Of a stretch of 14,377 nt of DNA, positions 7,698 to 14,183 are shown in pieces. The translations under genes and the position numbers were made by a program. The stretch's first letter is position 1, and every line of letters begins with the position of its first letter. The notes below the pieces were generated by a model, which made no database searches, had not been told where the DNA came from, and saw only the letters and a list, made by a program, of their open reading frames with translations. Origin of the DNA: Alphaproteobacteria bacterium (GTDB taxonomy: Bacteria > Pseudomonadota > Alphaproteobacteria > Rs-D84); assembly GCA_017642625.1 (NCBI GenBank), contig JAGCOQ010000122.1, forward strand, positions 1 through 14,377. Direction: 5' to 3'.

Positions 7698-8396
7698 TTA
7701 TCTGTGGTTGGAATCCAAAATTTTTTCAATCGCACTAAACGTCACATGCACAGGGAACTCTTCGGCAAGCAAACGCGCCTCGTCCGCGCCAAGTTCAACA
7801 TAATTTATCAAACGACGAACGGCAACATCAAAACAATTATCACGAAACAAACCATAATCTTCACGATCAGACACAGTAATAATTCTGTCTACACTGCTTG
7901 CAACTTTTCGCGGTTCACCATTTCCACCATTATAAAATAATGCCCATTCATCAACCTCTGCCATGGGTGCAATTTTACGGAAATTATGTAATGATTTTTC
8001 ATATCTGCGACGAACATCACCAATCGGAACATCATGCCCACCATGGATTACACGTTGTTTAATGCGTTCAATATTTTGTTCCACAGAATCAAGAAACACA
8101 AAATTGAAAACAACTTTATATTCCAAATTATGCGCCATTTTTATGATACGCGTATCATAGGTTCCAGATAGCGTAGATTCCAACACAAACGAATGCCCCG
8201 ATGATAAAACACGGGGCAAATCTTCTTTCAATAATTGACGTGCCGCAGTGATATTAGATATTTTTTGTGTCGCCGCAATGTCATCTAAATCCAACACTTC
8301 CAGGTTTGGATCTGCGCTGACAATTCGTTTGCGCAACGTACTTTTACCACTGCCGTTTGGTCCGCCAATCAGATAAAAAGTCTTTTCAACTTCCAC
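7698..8396 (-). CDS. Zeta-toxin-like P-loop kinase / predicted ATPase, 232 aa
   Basis: This protein resembles the zeta toxin / UDP-N-acetylglucosamine kinase-like group (COG4185-type). Visible motifs are Walker A GGPNGSGKST (11-20, K18), LDLDD (35-39), ESTLSG (73-78) in the substrate-binding region, and the Arg-rich lid RVIHGGHDVP...RRRYEKSLHNF (115-139), all typical of the family. A C-terminal helical extension (about 185-232) follows. There is no ATG start. Candidates are GTG at 8396, two bases after the stop of the upstream gene, and TTG at 8405, which overlaps it; both keep the whole domain. I chose GTG as the stronger codon; neither has a clear ribosome binding site, so coupling to the upstream gene is likely. 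The family includes peptidoglycan-precursor-phosphorylating toxins, but many chromosomal members are not shown to be toxins. No epsilon-type antitoxin is visible. Confidence 0.85.
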   Translation of the reverse strand: MEVEKTFYLIGGPNGSGKSTLRKRIVSADPNLEVLDLDDIAATQKISNITAARQLLKEDLPRVLSSGHSFVLESTLSGTYDTRIIKMAHNLEYKVVFNFVFLDSVEQNIERIKQRVIHGGHDVPIGDVRRRYEKSLHNFRKIAPMAEVDEWALFYNGGNGEPRKVASSVDRIITVSDREDYGLFRDNCFDVAVRRLINYVELGADEARLLAEEFPVHVTFSAIEKILDSNHR

Positions 8397-8398
8397 TA

Positions 8399-8779
8399 TT
8401 AACAACCAAATTCACCGCAAACCGCGTGTGTAGTTGTGTATGTGCCGGCTGGTTCATAATGAACAACAGGCTTATACTGTTGCACTGTTTCGCGAACAAA
8501 GTATTCACGATTAACAACGCGTTCAAATGGTTCACCACAAGCGGTTCCAACAACTGGTTCCACAATTTCTGGTTCAGCCATAACAACTGGTTCTACTTCT
8601 ACTGTTGAATCTTCGCAAATAACCTTGGTAATAACTGCGCGTTTTTCCGCAACGGCGCGATTCAATTCGGCACGCATAGCGTTTTTATCACAGTTATCTG
8701 TGCGGAATTCAAAGTAATCAGCATGGGCGGTTGCCACTGCCATAATTCCAAAGATGGAAAGAGCCAAAATCTTTTTCAT
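8399..8779 (-). CDS. Small secreted cysteine-containing protein, 126 aa
   Basis: No family is recognised. The ATG at 8779 is preceded by AAAGG. Residues 1-20 form a signal peptide (MKKILALSIFGIMAVATAHA, cleavage before D21), so the mature product is periplasmic or secreted. The mature part has C30, C55, C81, C121 and C126. It has a charged N-terminal segment, a Val/Glu/Pro-rich linker with two EPVV motifs (about 60-77), and a Tyr/Val/Thr-rich end that closes with CGEFGC. Its stop codon abuts or overlaps the start of the kinase gene, so the two are transcribed and probably translated together. Because it is exported, it is not a plausible classical antitoxin for the cytoplasmic kinase. Confidence 0.82.
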   Translation of the reverse strand: MKKILALSIFGIMAVATAHADYFEFRTDNCDKNAMRAELNRAVAEKRAVITKVICEDSTVEVEPVVMAEPEIVEPVVGTACGEPFERVVNREYFVRETVQQYKPVVHYEPAGTYTTTHAVCGEFGC

Positions 8780-8820
8780 TTCTACTAACCTTTATCTACT
8801 TGCTCTCTCCGGTGTTCTCG

Positions 8821-8848
8821 ATTTTATAATAATTTTTTATAAAATCAA
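8821..8848 (-). promoter_or_regulatory. Probable promoter of the secreted protein / kinase pair
   Basis: On the minus strand, TTGATT (8848-8843), a 16-bp spacer and TAAAAT (8826-8821) in a very AT-rich gap. The leader would be about 35 nt. The region is so AT-rich that chance matches are easy. Confidence 0.42.
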
Positions 8849-8864
8849 TAAAAACCTTATGTTT

Positions 8865-9317
8865 TTAGCGTTGTATGTCCTTTGCCAACAATAATTTTGC
8901 CCAGCATTCGCTTGGATCATTAAAACACAAACGCGCATCACGTTCAGTGCAAAACTTATCCTTATGGTTTAAAACATCGGTCTGCATAAAGCCCTTTTTC
9001 ATGATTTCTGGCAAATTAGAACGACCGTTCAACGAAGCATAGAAAAACAATGGACATTCCGCCGCGCGTGTGTCCACGGTAAATTGCTTTTCGGTCAACG
9101 GTTTTCCGTCTTTTTCATCAAGCAACAACTTCCAGCATTCTGCGCAATGCCCCCTGCTGTTACCGTTGCAAGGCATGAATTGACAATGCAATTTATAAAA
9201 TTCTGTTTCATAAAAATCGTGTGTTTTGTCACCGATAACTTGTAATGGGCACTTTCTCTGTGCTTGGGCTTTATCTGCATCGGCGATATAGGTTGAAATA
9301 CCTTCGATTGGGGTCAT
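8865..9317 (-). CDS. Small protein of two cysteine modules, 150 aa, function unknown
   Basis: I chose the ATG at 9317, which has AAAAAAGGA at proper spacing upstream; a longer in-frame start at 9353 lacks a comparable site. There is no signal peptide or membrane segment. Nine cysteines fall in two look-alike modules. Module 1 (about 23-68) has CPL at 23, C45-x4-C50, H57-C58, then ECWKLLL at 60-66. Module 2 (about 88-146) has CPL at 88, C123-x7-C131, then ECWAKLLL at 137-144. The shared CPL and ECW..LLL landmarks point to internal duplication, and four cysteines per module could bind zinc, which is inference. The middle segment GRSNLPEIMKKGFMQTDVL resembles no family known to me. No terminator is seen before the secreted-protein gene, so read-through is possible. 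Confidence 0.78.
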   Translation of the reverse strand: MTPIEGISTYIADADKAQAQRKCPLQVIGDKTHDFYETEFYKLHCQFMPCNGNSRGHCAECWKLLLDEKDGKPLTEKQFTVDTRAAECPLFFYASLNGRSNLPEIMKKGFMQTDVLNHKDKFCTERDARLCFNDPSECWAKLLLAKDIQR

Positions 9318-9359
9318 GTTAAAATCCTTTTTTGTTTTACATTCCCCCGTCATTATGGC

Positions 9360-9387
9360 ATGTTAGTACATAATTTATGAAAATCAA
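9360..9387 (-). promoter_or_regulatory. Possible promoter of the two-module cysteine protein gene
   Basis: On the minus strand, TTGATT (9387-9382), a 16-bp spacer and TAACAT (9365-9360), with a leader of about 36 nt. The -10 is weak. Confidence 0.4.
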
Positions 9388-9394
9388 CAAAAAA

Positions 9395-9410
9395 CCGCTT
9401 AAATGGGCGG
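9395..9410. other. Degenerate terminator-like hairpin in a divergent intergenic region
   Basis: CCGCTT / GGGCGG can pair with four GC and two GU pairs around an AAAT loop when read on the plus strand. It closely resembles the window's true terminators (ACCGCCC-AAAC-GGGCGGT), including the A-rich left flank. It lies between two divergent gene starts, where no transcript needs ending, so it may be a relic or a transcription insulator. Confidence 0.35.
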
Positions 9411-9491
9411 AATTTCTGTATTACCCCTTTTATTTATCGGCATTTTGTGATAAAATTGACGGTAAAGGTTGACCGCGGGGGATTTTACACA

Positions 9492-10769
9492 ATGAAACAA
9501 TTTATCGCATTACTTGTTTTTATACTTGGTATGACCAATGCCACATTGGCGGACCATTACACCGTGGACAAACGTAAATATGTATCTGATGGACTGTGGG
9601 CAACCGAACCATATAAATATGTTGTGCGTCTATTCGACGAATCTGGCGACGGTTGTTCTGGTAACTTGGTTGGAACAGATTCTATCGTTACCGCGGCACA
9701 TTGTAACGGGTTATACAATTGGGTGGGGCATGATGGCATGGGTGGTCACGCGTGGTCTTTTTTGGATAAATATGTTTCAAAGCACAACCAAAGTAAAAAG
9801 TGGTCTGATGATTACCTGGTTTTAAAACGTGGTCCCCAGAAATCTGATTTGGTCGGAAATAATAATATTTTGGGCAATCCGCGTATTGACACCCCAATGA
9901 CGATAGGCGGTGTTGCTAAAGTATTAGGTTTTGGATGTCTAAAAATCATGAGCGATGAAGAAATCGAACAATTTCGTGATGATTATGTACGTTTTTTAAG
10001 GGACACAATTATGCGGGGTAGTCAGGATTTGTTGGACCAGGTCGCCGATTCCAATTCGTATTACGGCGACCCTTTAATGCAAGGCTTTGTCCGTAATTTA
10101 ACAGAGCATCCAGAAAAATACCGAACCGACCCAAAAATGTTTGACGATTGTGAAAAATTGAAAGAAAGTGAATGTTTCGTCAGCATGGTCGATGCAAATT
10201 CTGACGAAATACACTTGTCCAATTGTCAAGCATGGAGCGGTGATTCTGGTGGTGGGGTATATCTTAACACCGCTGGGATGCCACGTATGACCAACCAAGA
10301 ATATTTAAATTATCTATATCAGAAACAAAAAGCTTATGAAAAAATTATAAACGAACATTATCCAAAGATGTTCTCAAGTATAGATAAACACGACGAAACA
10401 CTGAAAGATCTTATGGATTTTTTTAAGGTTTCCTCTTATGAAGACCTTCGTAAAGAGTACGAAAAAATGTTTAACCGTGACAAAAAAACACTGAATACGA
10501 TTAATCAAGAAATACAATCGGTAAAAGATGGTAGAGCAAACAGTGATTGGCAGCTAATCGGGGTGCTTAGCGGTGGAATCCGTCATCTGAGCAAAGACGA
10601 TTTCGCAACGTATATGGTAGCTGCATCTGTTAAGGAAATCGGCGATGATGCCGTTGATTCTTTTAGGGATGCCGACAATGTATATGATCGATATTTTTGG
10701 GACAAGTATGAAAAAGAATCTGGCCGTGAAAAAAGCGGTGTTCCAGAATACCTTTATCGCGAAAAGTAA
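9492..10769 (+). CDS. Exported trypsin-like serine protease with helical insertions, 425 aa
   Basis: This is a chymotrypsin-fold (S1-type) endopeptidase. I placed the start at the ATG at 9492, preceded by a GGGGGA purine run; the in-frame GTG at 9447 would put 15 charged residues before the signal peptide. Residues 1-20 are a signal peptide (cleavage near TLA before D21). The catalytic triad is visible: H70 in GCSGNLVGTDSIVTAAHC, D107 in DDYLVLK, and S252 in SGDSGGGVY. C55-C71 would form the usual His-loop disulphide. Two regions are unusual: an acidic helical segment about 153-240 before the serine loop, and about 264-350, a Lys/Glu-rich predicted coiled coil inserted between GDSGG and the strand WQLIGVLSGG (353-362). 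A further tail follows (about 365-425), ending Y-REK. It probably acts in the periplasm or outside the cell; the substrate is unknown. Confidence 0.88.
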   Translation: MKQFIALLVFILGMTNATLADHYTVDKRKYVSDGLWATEPYKYVVRLFDESGDGCSGNLVGTDSIVTAAHCNGLYNWVGHDGMGGHAWSFLDKYVSKHNQSKKWSDDYLVLKRGPQKSDLVGNNNILGNPRIDTPMTIGGVAKVLGFGCLKIMSDEEIEQFRDDYVRFLRDTIMRGSQDLLDQVADSNSYYGDPLMQGFVRNLTEHPEKYRTDPKMFDDCEKLKESECFVSMVDANSDEIHLSNCQAWSGDSGGGVYLNTAGMPRMTNQEYLNYLYQKQKAYEKIINEHYPKMFSSIDKHDETLKDLMDFFKVSSYEDLRKEYEKMFNRDKKTLNTINQEIQSVKDGRANSDWQLIGVLSGGIRHLSKDDFATYMVAASVKEIGDDAVDSFRDADNVYDRYFWDKYEKESGREKSGVPEYLYREK

Positions 10770-10823
10770 TCTAATTTCTAAAAATAGTATTTTTTCATTT
10801 GTGGCTGTTTTTTGCCCATCAAC

Positions 10824-10851
10824 TTGATTTTATAATAAATTGTGCTACCTT
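10824..10851 (+). promoter_or_regulatory. Possible promoter of the 156-aa gene
   Basis: TTGATT (10824-10829), a 16-bp spacer and TACCTT (10846-10851). The layout mirrors the promoter at 3849-3876 (TTGACA, 16 bp, TACATT; both have GC before and G after the -10). The leader is about 21 nt. Confidence 0.38.
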
Positions 10852-10878
10852 GGTCTACGACACATAAAAGGATTATAC

Positions 10879-11349
10879 ATGCCGCGAATCTCAAACAAAG
10901 ACTATATAACCATAAAGAAACGTAATCTGTTTGGCAAAGTCGATATTTTCGTTGGTGGGGAACCCGCAACAACATACCGCGACCAAGAAATAGAAGACCC
11001 CGAACTTGTCAAAGAATGGTTCAAATCGGCACAACAACAGTGTCCAAAGATCAGGGAACTTCACGTAATGACATCCCAAAGCCCAAGCGAATACGCCGAA
11101 CCCGGCAGTCCTGTTGCCACCAACGGCACATCAGCATGGTGTCGTATAAAATATCCACTTGGTATATCGGGCACATGGATGGGGCTTGGTGTCAATGGCT
11201 CTCGTAGTGCCAAATCTTGCGCATACTGGGCCACATATTATTGCAATAACTATTGGTATAATTTTGTGATAGATCCCCTGGAAGTAATTTTAGACTATGC
11301 TAAAATTTTACGCGACAAAATCGTAAAATCTAAGCATAAAGAGAAATAA
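10879..11349 (+). CDS. Unrecognised protein, 156 aa
   Basis: The ATG at 10879 has AAAGGA 7 bases upstream, so I prefer it to the earlier in-frame ATG at 10840. No known family is recognised, and there is no signal peptide or membrane helix. The N-terminal half (1-65) is charged and mixed alpha/beta. The middle (about 76-128) is rich in Gly, Ser and aromatic residues, with AWC at 86-88, W100, SCAYWATYYC at 113-122 and then NNYWYNF. The end (about 132-156) is a basic helix. Four cysteines (C55, C88, C114, C122) could bind metal or pair, but this is inference. It is followed directly by a bidirectional terminator at 11353-11368. It may be transcribed alone or together with the upstream protease gene, since no good terminator separates them. 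Confidence 0.8.
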   Translation: MPRISNKDYITIKKRNLFGKVDIFVGGEPATTYRDQEIEDPELVKEWFKSAQQQCPKIRELHVMTSQSPSEYAEPGSPVATNGTSAWCRIKYPLGISGTWMGLGVNGSRSAKSCAYWATYYCNNYWYNFVIDPLEVILDYAKILRDKIVKSKHKEK

Positions 11350-11352
11350 AAG

Positions 11353-11368
11353 CCGCCCAATCGGGCGG
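11353..11368. terminator. Bidirectional terminator between convergent genes
   Basis: The stem CCGCCC / GGGCGG with an AATC loop is followed by TTTTT on the plus strand and by TTTTATTT (after one C) on the minus strand. It lies 3 bp after the 156-aa gene and 3 bp after the acetyltransferase stop, so it serves both. Confidence 0.87.
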
Positions 11369-11371
11369 TTT

Positions 11372-11923
11372 TTATGATCTTTCCTTAATAAATATCAGTG
11401 AATCACACTTTCCACCCAAACATTTTGCCCACGAAGCCAACGGCAGACGCTTTTCAAACCGGTATCCATTACGACGCGCAACATTTTCAGAACGTGTGTT
11501 TCCGGCATCAACATCGATTATTATCTTTTCAAACCCGAACTTGAATAATTCACTTTCCAGCGCAGACAATGCCGCGCCCATATAACCATGTCCAGTCGCA
11601 GATTTCACCAACCAGTATCCGATTTCACATTCTTTGCCCGCCGTGACACCAAAACGAATCCAACCGACAATTTCATCGTCCACGAAGATATAGAAACACA
11701 CACCTTCGTCTGATTTTATCTGTGCTTCACGCTTGTTCAGGTAATTTAGCACATCATCGGCATTACGCACATAGTCCAGCCGTTCAATCCAAGCCGTCAA
11801 GAATTCGCGATTTTCGGCAACAATCTTGAATATCTTTTCCGCATTTTCGGGTGTAGCCGCAATCACGCGCAAGCTGACCCGCGGCGTTTTTATTATTTGT
11901 GGAAATTGTGATAATGGTTTCAT
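11372..11923 (-). CDS. GNAT N-acetyltransferase, RimJ/RimL type, 183 aa
   Basis: GNAT enzymes transfer acetyl from acetyl-CoA to an amine, here by similarity possibly a protein N-terminus or a small amine. The ATG at 11923 lies one base after the stop codon of the upstream HNH-repeat gene (TAACATG), with no strong ribosome binding site of its own, so translation is probably coupled. Visible parts are the N-terminal strand TPRVSLRVIAATPENAEKIF (13-32), strand VDDEIVGWIRFGV (81-93), motif A around ECEIGYWLVKSATGHGYMG (98-116) with the GHGYMG acetyl-CoA loop, and motif B DAGNTRSENVARRNGYRFEK (139-158). The length is standard for the family. The substrate cannot be read from sequence. Its place in a two-gene unit suggests it may act on, or together with, the upstream protein. 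Confidence 0.9.
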   Translation of the reverse strand: MKPLSQFPQIIKTPRVSLRVIAATPENAEKIFKIVAENREFLTAWIERLDYVRNADDVLNYLNKREAQIKSDEGVCFYIFVDDEIVGWIRFGVTAGKECEIGYWLVKSATGHGYMGAALSALESELFKFGFEKIIIDVDAGNTRSENVARRNGYRFEKRLPLASWAKCLGGKCDSLIFIKERS

Positions 11924-11924
11924 G

Positions 11925-14126
11925 TTACTTTTTCTTTTGATTATCGGGTTTGGTGTTGCGTTTGGTTTCCTGTACCGCCCCAGCCGCAGCAACCCTCTTG
12001 GCCCCGGCACGCAGCCCCGTGACAATACTTTTTTTGCCATCGCGTTGTTTCTTGTATTCCGCAAACCATGCCCGAAGTTCATCCGCAGTGTCAAAAGACT
12101 TATGAAGATCGTCAACAAAATATTTTTGAGCCATCGGCAATCCATCCAATGACTGTAAATGCTCTGCATCAAAAATAAAATTACCGCCAACTTTTTGTGG
12201 CGCACCCAATAATGTTGTTAATTCATTACCATCACACCAAAAATTACCACCAACTTTTTGTGGTGCACCCAATAATGTTGTTAATTCATTACCAACACAC
12301 CAAAAATCACCACCAACTTCCTGTGGTGCTCCATCCAATGTTGTTAATTCATTACGACTACAATAAAAATTACCACCAACTTTTTGTGGCGCACCAATTA
12401 ATGTTGTTAATTTATTACGCTCACAATAAAAATTACCACCAACTTTTTGTGGCGCACCCAATAATGTTGTTAATTCATTACCATCACACCAAAAATTGCC
12501 ACCAACTTCCTGTGGTGCACCCAATAATGTTGTTAATTTATTACCATAACACCAAAAATTGCCGCCAACTTCCTGTGGTGCTCCACCCAATGTTGTTAAT
12601 TCATTACGGTTACAATCAAAATTACCACCAACTTTTTGTGGCGCGCCCAATAATGTTGTTAATTTATTATCACTGCAATCAAAATCGCCCCTTATCAATT
12701 GTGGGGCACCCAATAATGTTGTTAATTCATTATCATAACACCGAAAACTACCGCCAACTTTTTGTGGCGCACCCAATAATGTTGTTAATTTATTACCATT
12801 ACACCAAAAATTACCACCAACTTCTTGTGGCGCACCCAATAATGTTGTTAATTCATTACGGTCACAATAAAAATTTTTTAATACTGCATACGGGGAACCT
12901 TTGAGTGTTTGCAAATTATTCCAAGTTAAAACAACACTGCCATTAACCTTGCACTTTGACAAATCATCAATGGTTTCCATGCCATCGGCGGCTAATAAAA
13001 CATCTTTACTAATCTCATAACCTTGTTCTAATGTGGCAGTGTTAATAAATTTATATTTAGATTTTACTAATCCTATCTGGTTAACCCATTCAACTTTATG
13101 AAAAATCTTTAAATAACCATCTTCGTAAATAACCATATCTATGACGTCATCTGGAACTTTGAACTTTCTGTTCTTGCTTAGCCAGTTTATTTTTTTACCT
13201 ATACCCATACCATACAGGTAATTCAGTGCGCCTTTTATGAATTCCTGTGGCAAGCCGGCATCTTTCGCCGATTTTTGCCAGTCCGTCGCATTTAAAATAT
13301 TTGGGGTTATATCACCAGATTGTACCAATTTTCTCAAATTTAATTGGTTGCAAATACTTTCTTGTTCCAAGTATGGTACCGCTTTTAAACATGCTATATC
13401 TTGACGAGATAAGAGCACGCCAACTTCTCGGTCCATACCCCCAAAATGTAAAAAAGGTTTGTATTCATGAAACCTTGTACATCTAATAAACTGATTCTTT
13501 TCGACTATTTTATGTGCATGTAAAGCCCAACTATCATACCCCCGTTCACATTTACGAATTGTTATGGAATCTTCATTAATGGCAGCTATCCAGTTGGGAT
13601 CCCACCCGCCCATAGATACATATTCAAAGATAATTCCTGGGAACGAAATCATCACACTCCCCTGTTGTCTAACAATCATTCCCAATGGTAATACATTACG
13701 AAATATACTAACACGGTCAAAATTTTTTGGCGGGGTGAATTGCCCCTTAAGATCCGGCAAATATGGTAAAAATTTTGCTACCTTTTCACCAAATTTAAAA
13801 ATATTTTTTATTTGCCCATAACTTAATTGTTTGTTTGAAACATTGGGGTCCAGAAGATAATTTATAATATCTGATATTTTTTTCTCTAAACCCGCATCTT
13901 CTTCGTTACACTTTTTGTGCACCAAAACGCTTATACTTTTCTCAATATTTAACGTCATTGCTCTTTTACCGTTAAACATAGTGCCATATGCTCGGTTTAT
14001 TTGATTATTTGGAAAAACATGTTCAATATTTGTGGGCTCGCCCTCTAAAATTTCTTTATTGCAAAATGGACAAACGCCGTATGAAAAGGCATGTTTGTTT
14101 TTTACGGATGATCTGCGTGGTGCCAT
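11925..14126 (-). CDS. HNH-nuclease-like protein with an 11-copy repeat solenoid, 733 aa
   Basis: The start is the second ATG (14126); AAAGGA lies 9 bases upstream of it but directly touches the earlier ATG at 14135. Residues 19-74 look like an HNH/zinc-finger nuclease: C19-x2-C22, then IEHVFPN with E35-H36, then H70-x2-C73-N74. Residues about 90-400 are a long mixed region with no recognised family. Residues 424-654 are eleven repeats of 21 residues, consensus N[EK]LTTLLGAPQ[KE]VGGNFxCxx, flanked by degenerate copies (about 402-423 and 655-671). They resemble leucine-rich-repeat-like arrays known from phage and bacterial proteins and should fold as a solenoid with a cysteine ladder. The C-terminus (about 690-733) is Lys/Arg/Ala-rich. 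There is no signal peptide. Nucleic-acid cleavage guided by solenoid binding is a reasonable guess only. The acetyltransferase follows 1 bp later. Confidence 0.87.
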   Translation of the reverse strand: MAPRRSSVKNKHAFSYGVCPFCNKEILEGEPTNIEHVFPNNQINRAYGTMFNGKRAMTLNIEKSISVLVHKKCNEEDAGLEKKISDIINYLLDPNVSNKQLSYGQIKNIFKFGEKVAKFLPYLPDLKGQFTPPKNFDRVSIFRNVLPLGMIVRQQGSVMISFPGIIFEYVSMGGWDPNWIAAINEDSITIRKCERGYDSWALHAHKIVEKNQFIRCTRFHEYKPFLHFGGMDREVGVLLSRQDIACLKAVPYLEQESICNQLNLRKLVQSGDITPNILNATDWQKSAKDAGLPQEFIKGALNYLYGMGIGKKINWLSKNRKFKVPDDVIDMVIYEDGYLKIFHKVEWVNQIGLVKSKYKFINTATLEQGYEISKDVLLAADGMETIDDLSKCKVNGSVVLTWNNLQTLKGSPYAVLKNFYCDRNELTTLLGAPQEVGGNFWCNGNKLTTLLGAPQKVGGSFRCYDNELTTLLGAPQLIRGDFDCSDNKLTTLLGAPQKVGGNFDCNRNELTTLGGAPQEVGGNFWCYGNKLTTLLGAPQEVGGNFWCDGNELTTLLGAPQKVGGNFYCERNKLTTLIGAPQKVGGNFYCSRNELTTLDGAPQEVGGDFWCVGNELTTLLGAPQKVGGNFWCDGNELTTLLGAPQKVGGNFIFDAEHLQSLDGLPMAQKYFVDDLHKSFDTADELRAWFAEYKKQRDGKKSIVTGLRAGAKRVAAAGAVQETKRNTKPDNQKKK
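12165..12857 (-). repeat. Coding tandem repeat, 63 bp x 11
   Basis: Eleven in-frame 63-bp units, each encoding one 21-residue repeat of the HNH-repeat protein. The core AATGTTGTTAATT recurs every 63 bp, at 12211, 12274, 12337 and so on to 12841. Some units are almost identical: 12187-12245 is identical over 59 bp to 12439-12497, four units (252 bp) away. Units 5 and 9, also four apart, share the replacement of the second core Leu by Gly or Asp. This points to block duplication as well as single-unit spread. Confidence 0.95.
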
Positions 14127-14135
14127 AATTCGCAT

Positions 14136-14141
14136 TCCTTT
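14136..14141 (-). promoter_or_regulatory. Ribosome binding site that decides the HNH-repeat protein start
   Basis: AAAGGA on the minus strand. It directly abuts the ATG at 14135-14133 (zero spacing) but sits 9 bases before the ATG at 14126-14124, so the shorter 733-aa form (MAPRRSSV...) is preferred. Confidence 0.65.
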
Positions 14142-14155
14142 ACATTATCATGCCC

Positions 14156-14183
14156 ATTATACCACAAAAACCGCAAAAAGAAA
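14156..14183 (-). promoter_or_regulatory. Extended -10 promoter of the HNH-repeat / acetyltransferase unit
   Basis: On the minus strand a perfect TATAAT (14161-14156) preceded by TGG gives an extended -10. A poor -35 (TTTCTT, 14183-14178) lies 16 bp upstream, inside the T-tract of the rRNA terminator. The extended -10 may compensate for it. The leader would be about 23 nt. Confidence 0.6.

Noticed and set aside
7604..7735. N-terminal extension of ppdK
   Set aside because: It is hydrophobic and AT-rich, contains the promoter, and is not like PPDK. The ATG at 7603 has an excellent AAGGAG.
7698..8779. Classical epsilon-zeta toxin-antitoxin pair
   Set aside because: The upstream 126-aa protein carries a signal peptide and has no antitoxin-like features, so the TA label is not supported.
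9447..9491. Upstream GTG start for the protease
   Set aside because: It would place charged residues before a well-formed signal peptide and lacks a ribosome binding site.
10780..10797. AT hairpin after the protease gene as a terminator
   Set aside because: AAAAATA-G-TATTTTT has no GC pairs and a one-base loop; it is not credible as an intrinsic terminator.
11924..12205. N-terminal extension of the acetyltransferase
   Set aside because: It lies over the 3' end of the HNH-repeat gene in another frame; GNAT homology begins right after the ATG at 11923.
12165..12857. Regular repeats considered as a CRISPR array
   Set aside because: The units are contiguous 63-bp coding repeats with no unique spacers, and the period is in frame with a real protein.
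12197..12904. A 235-residue plus-strand open frame with a repeating HPIMLLIHYHHTKNYHQL-like pattern
   Set aside because: It is the antisense shadow of the 63-bp coding repeat; because 63 is divisible by three the frame stays open by construction. There is no ribosome binding site, and the minus-strand product has clear protein-like features.
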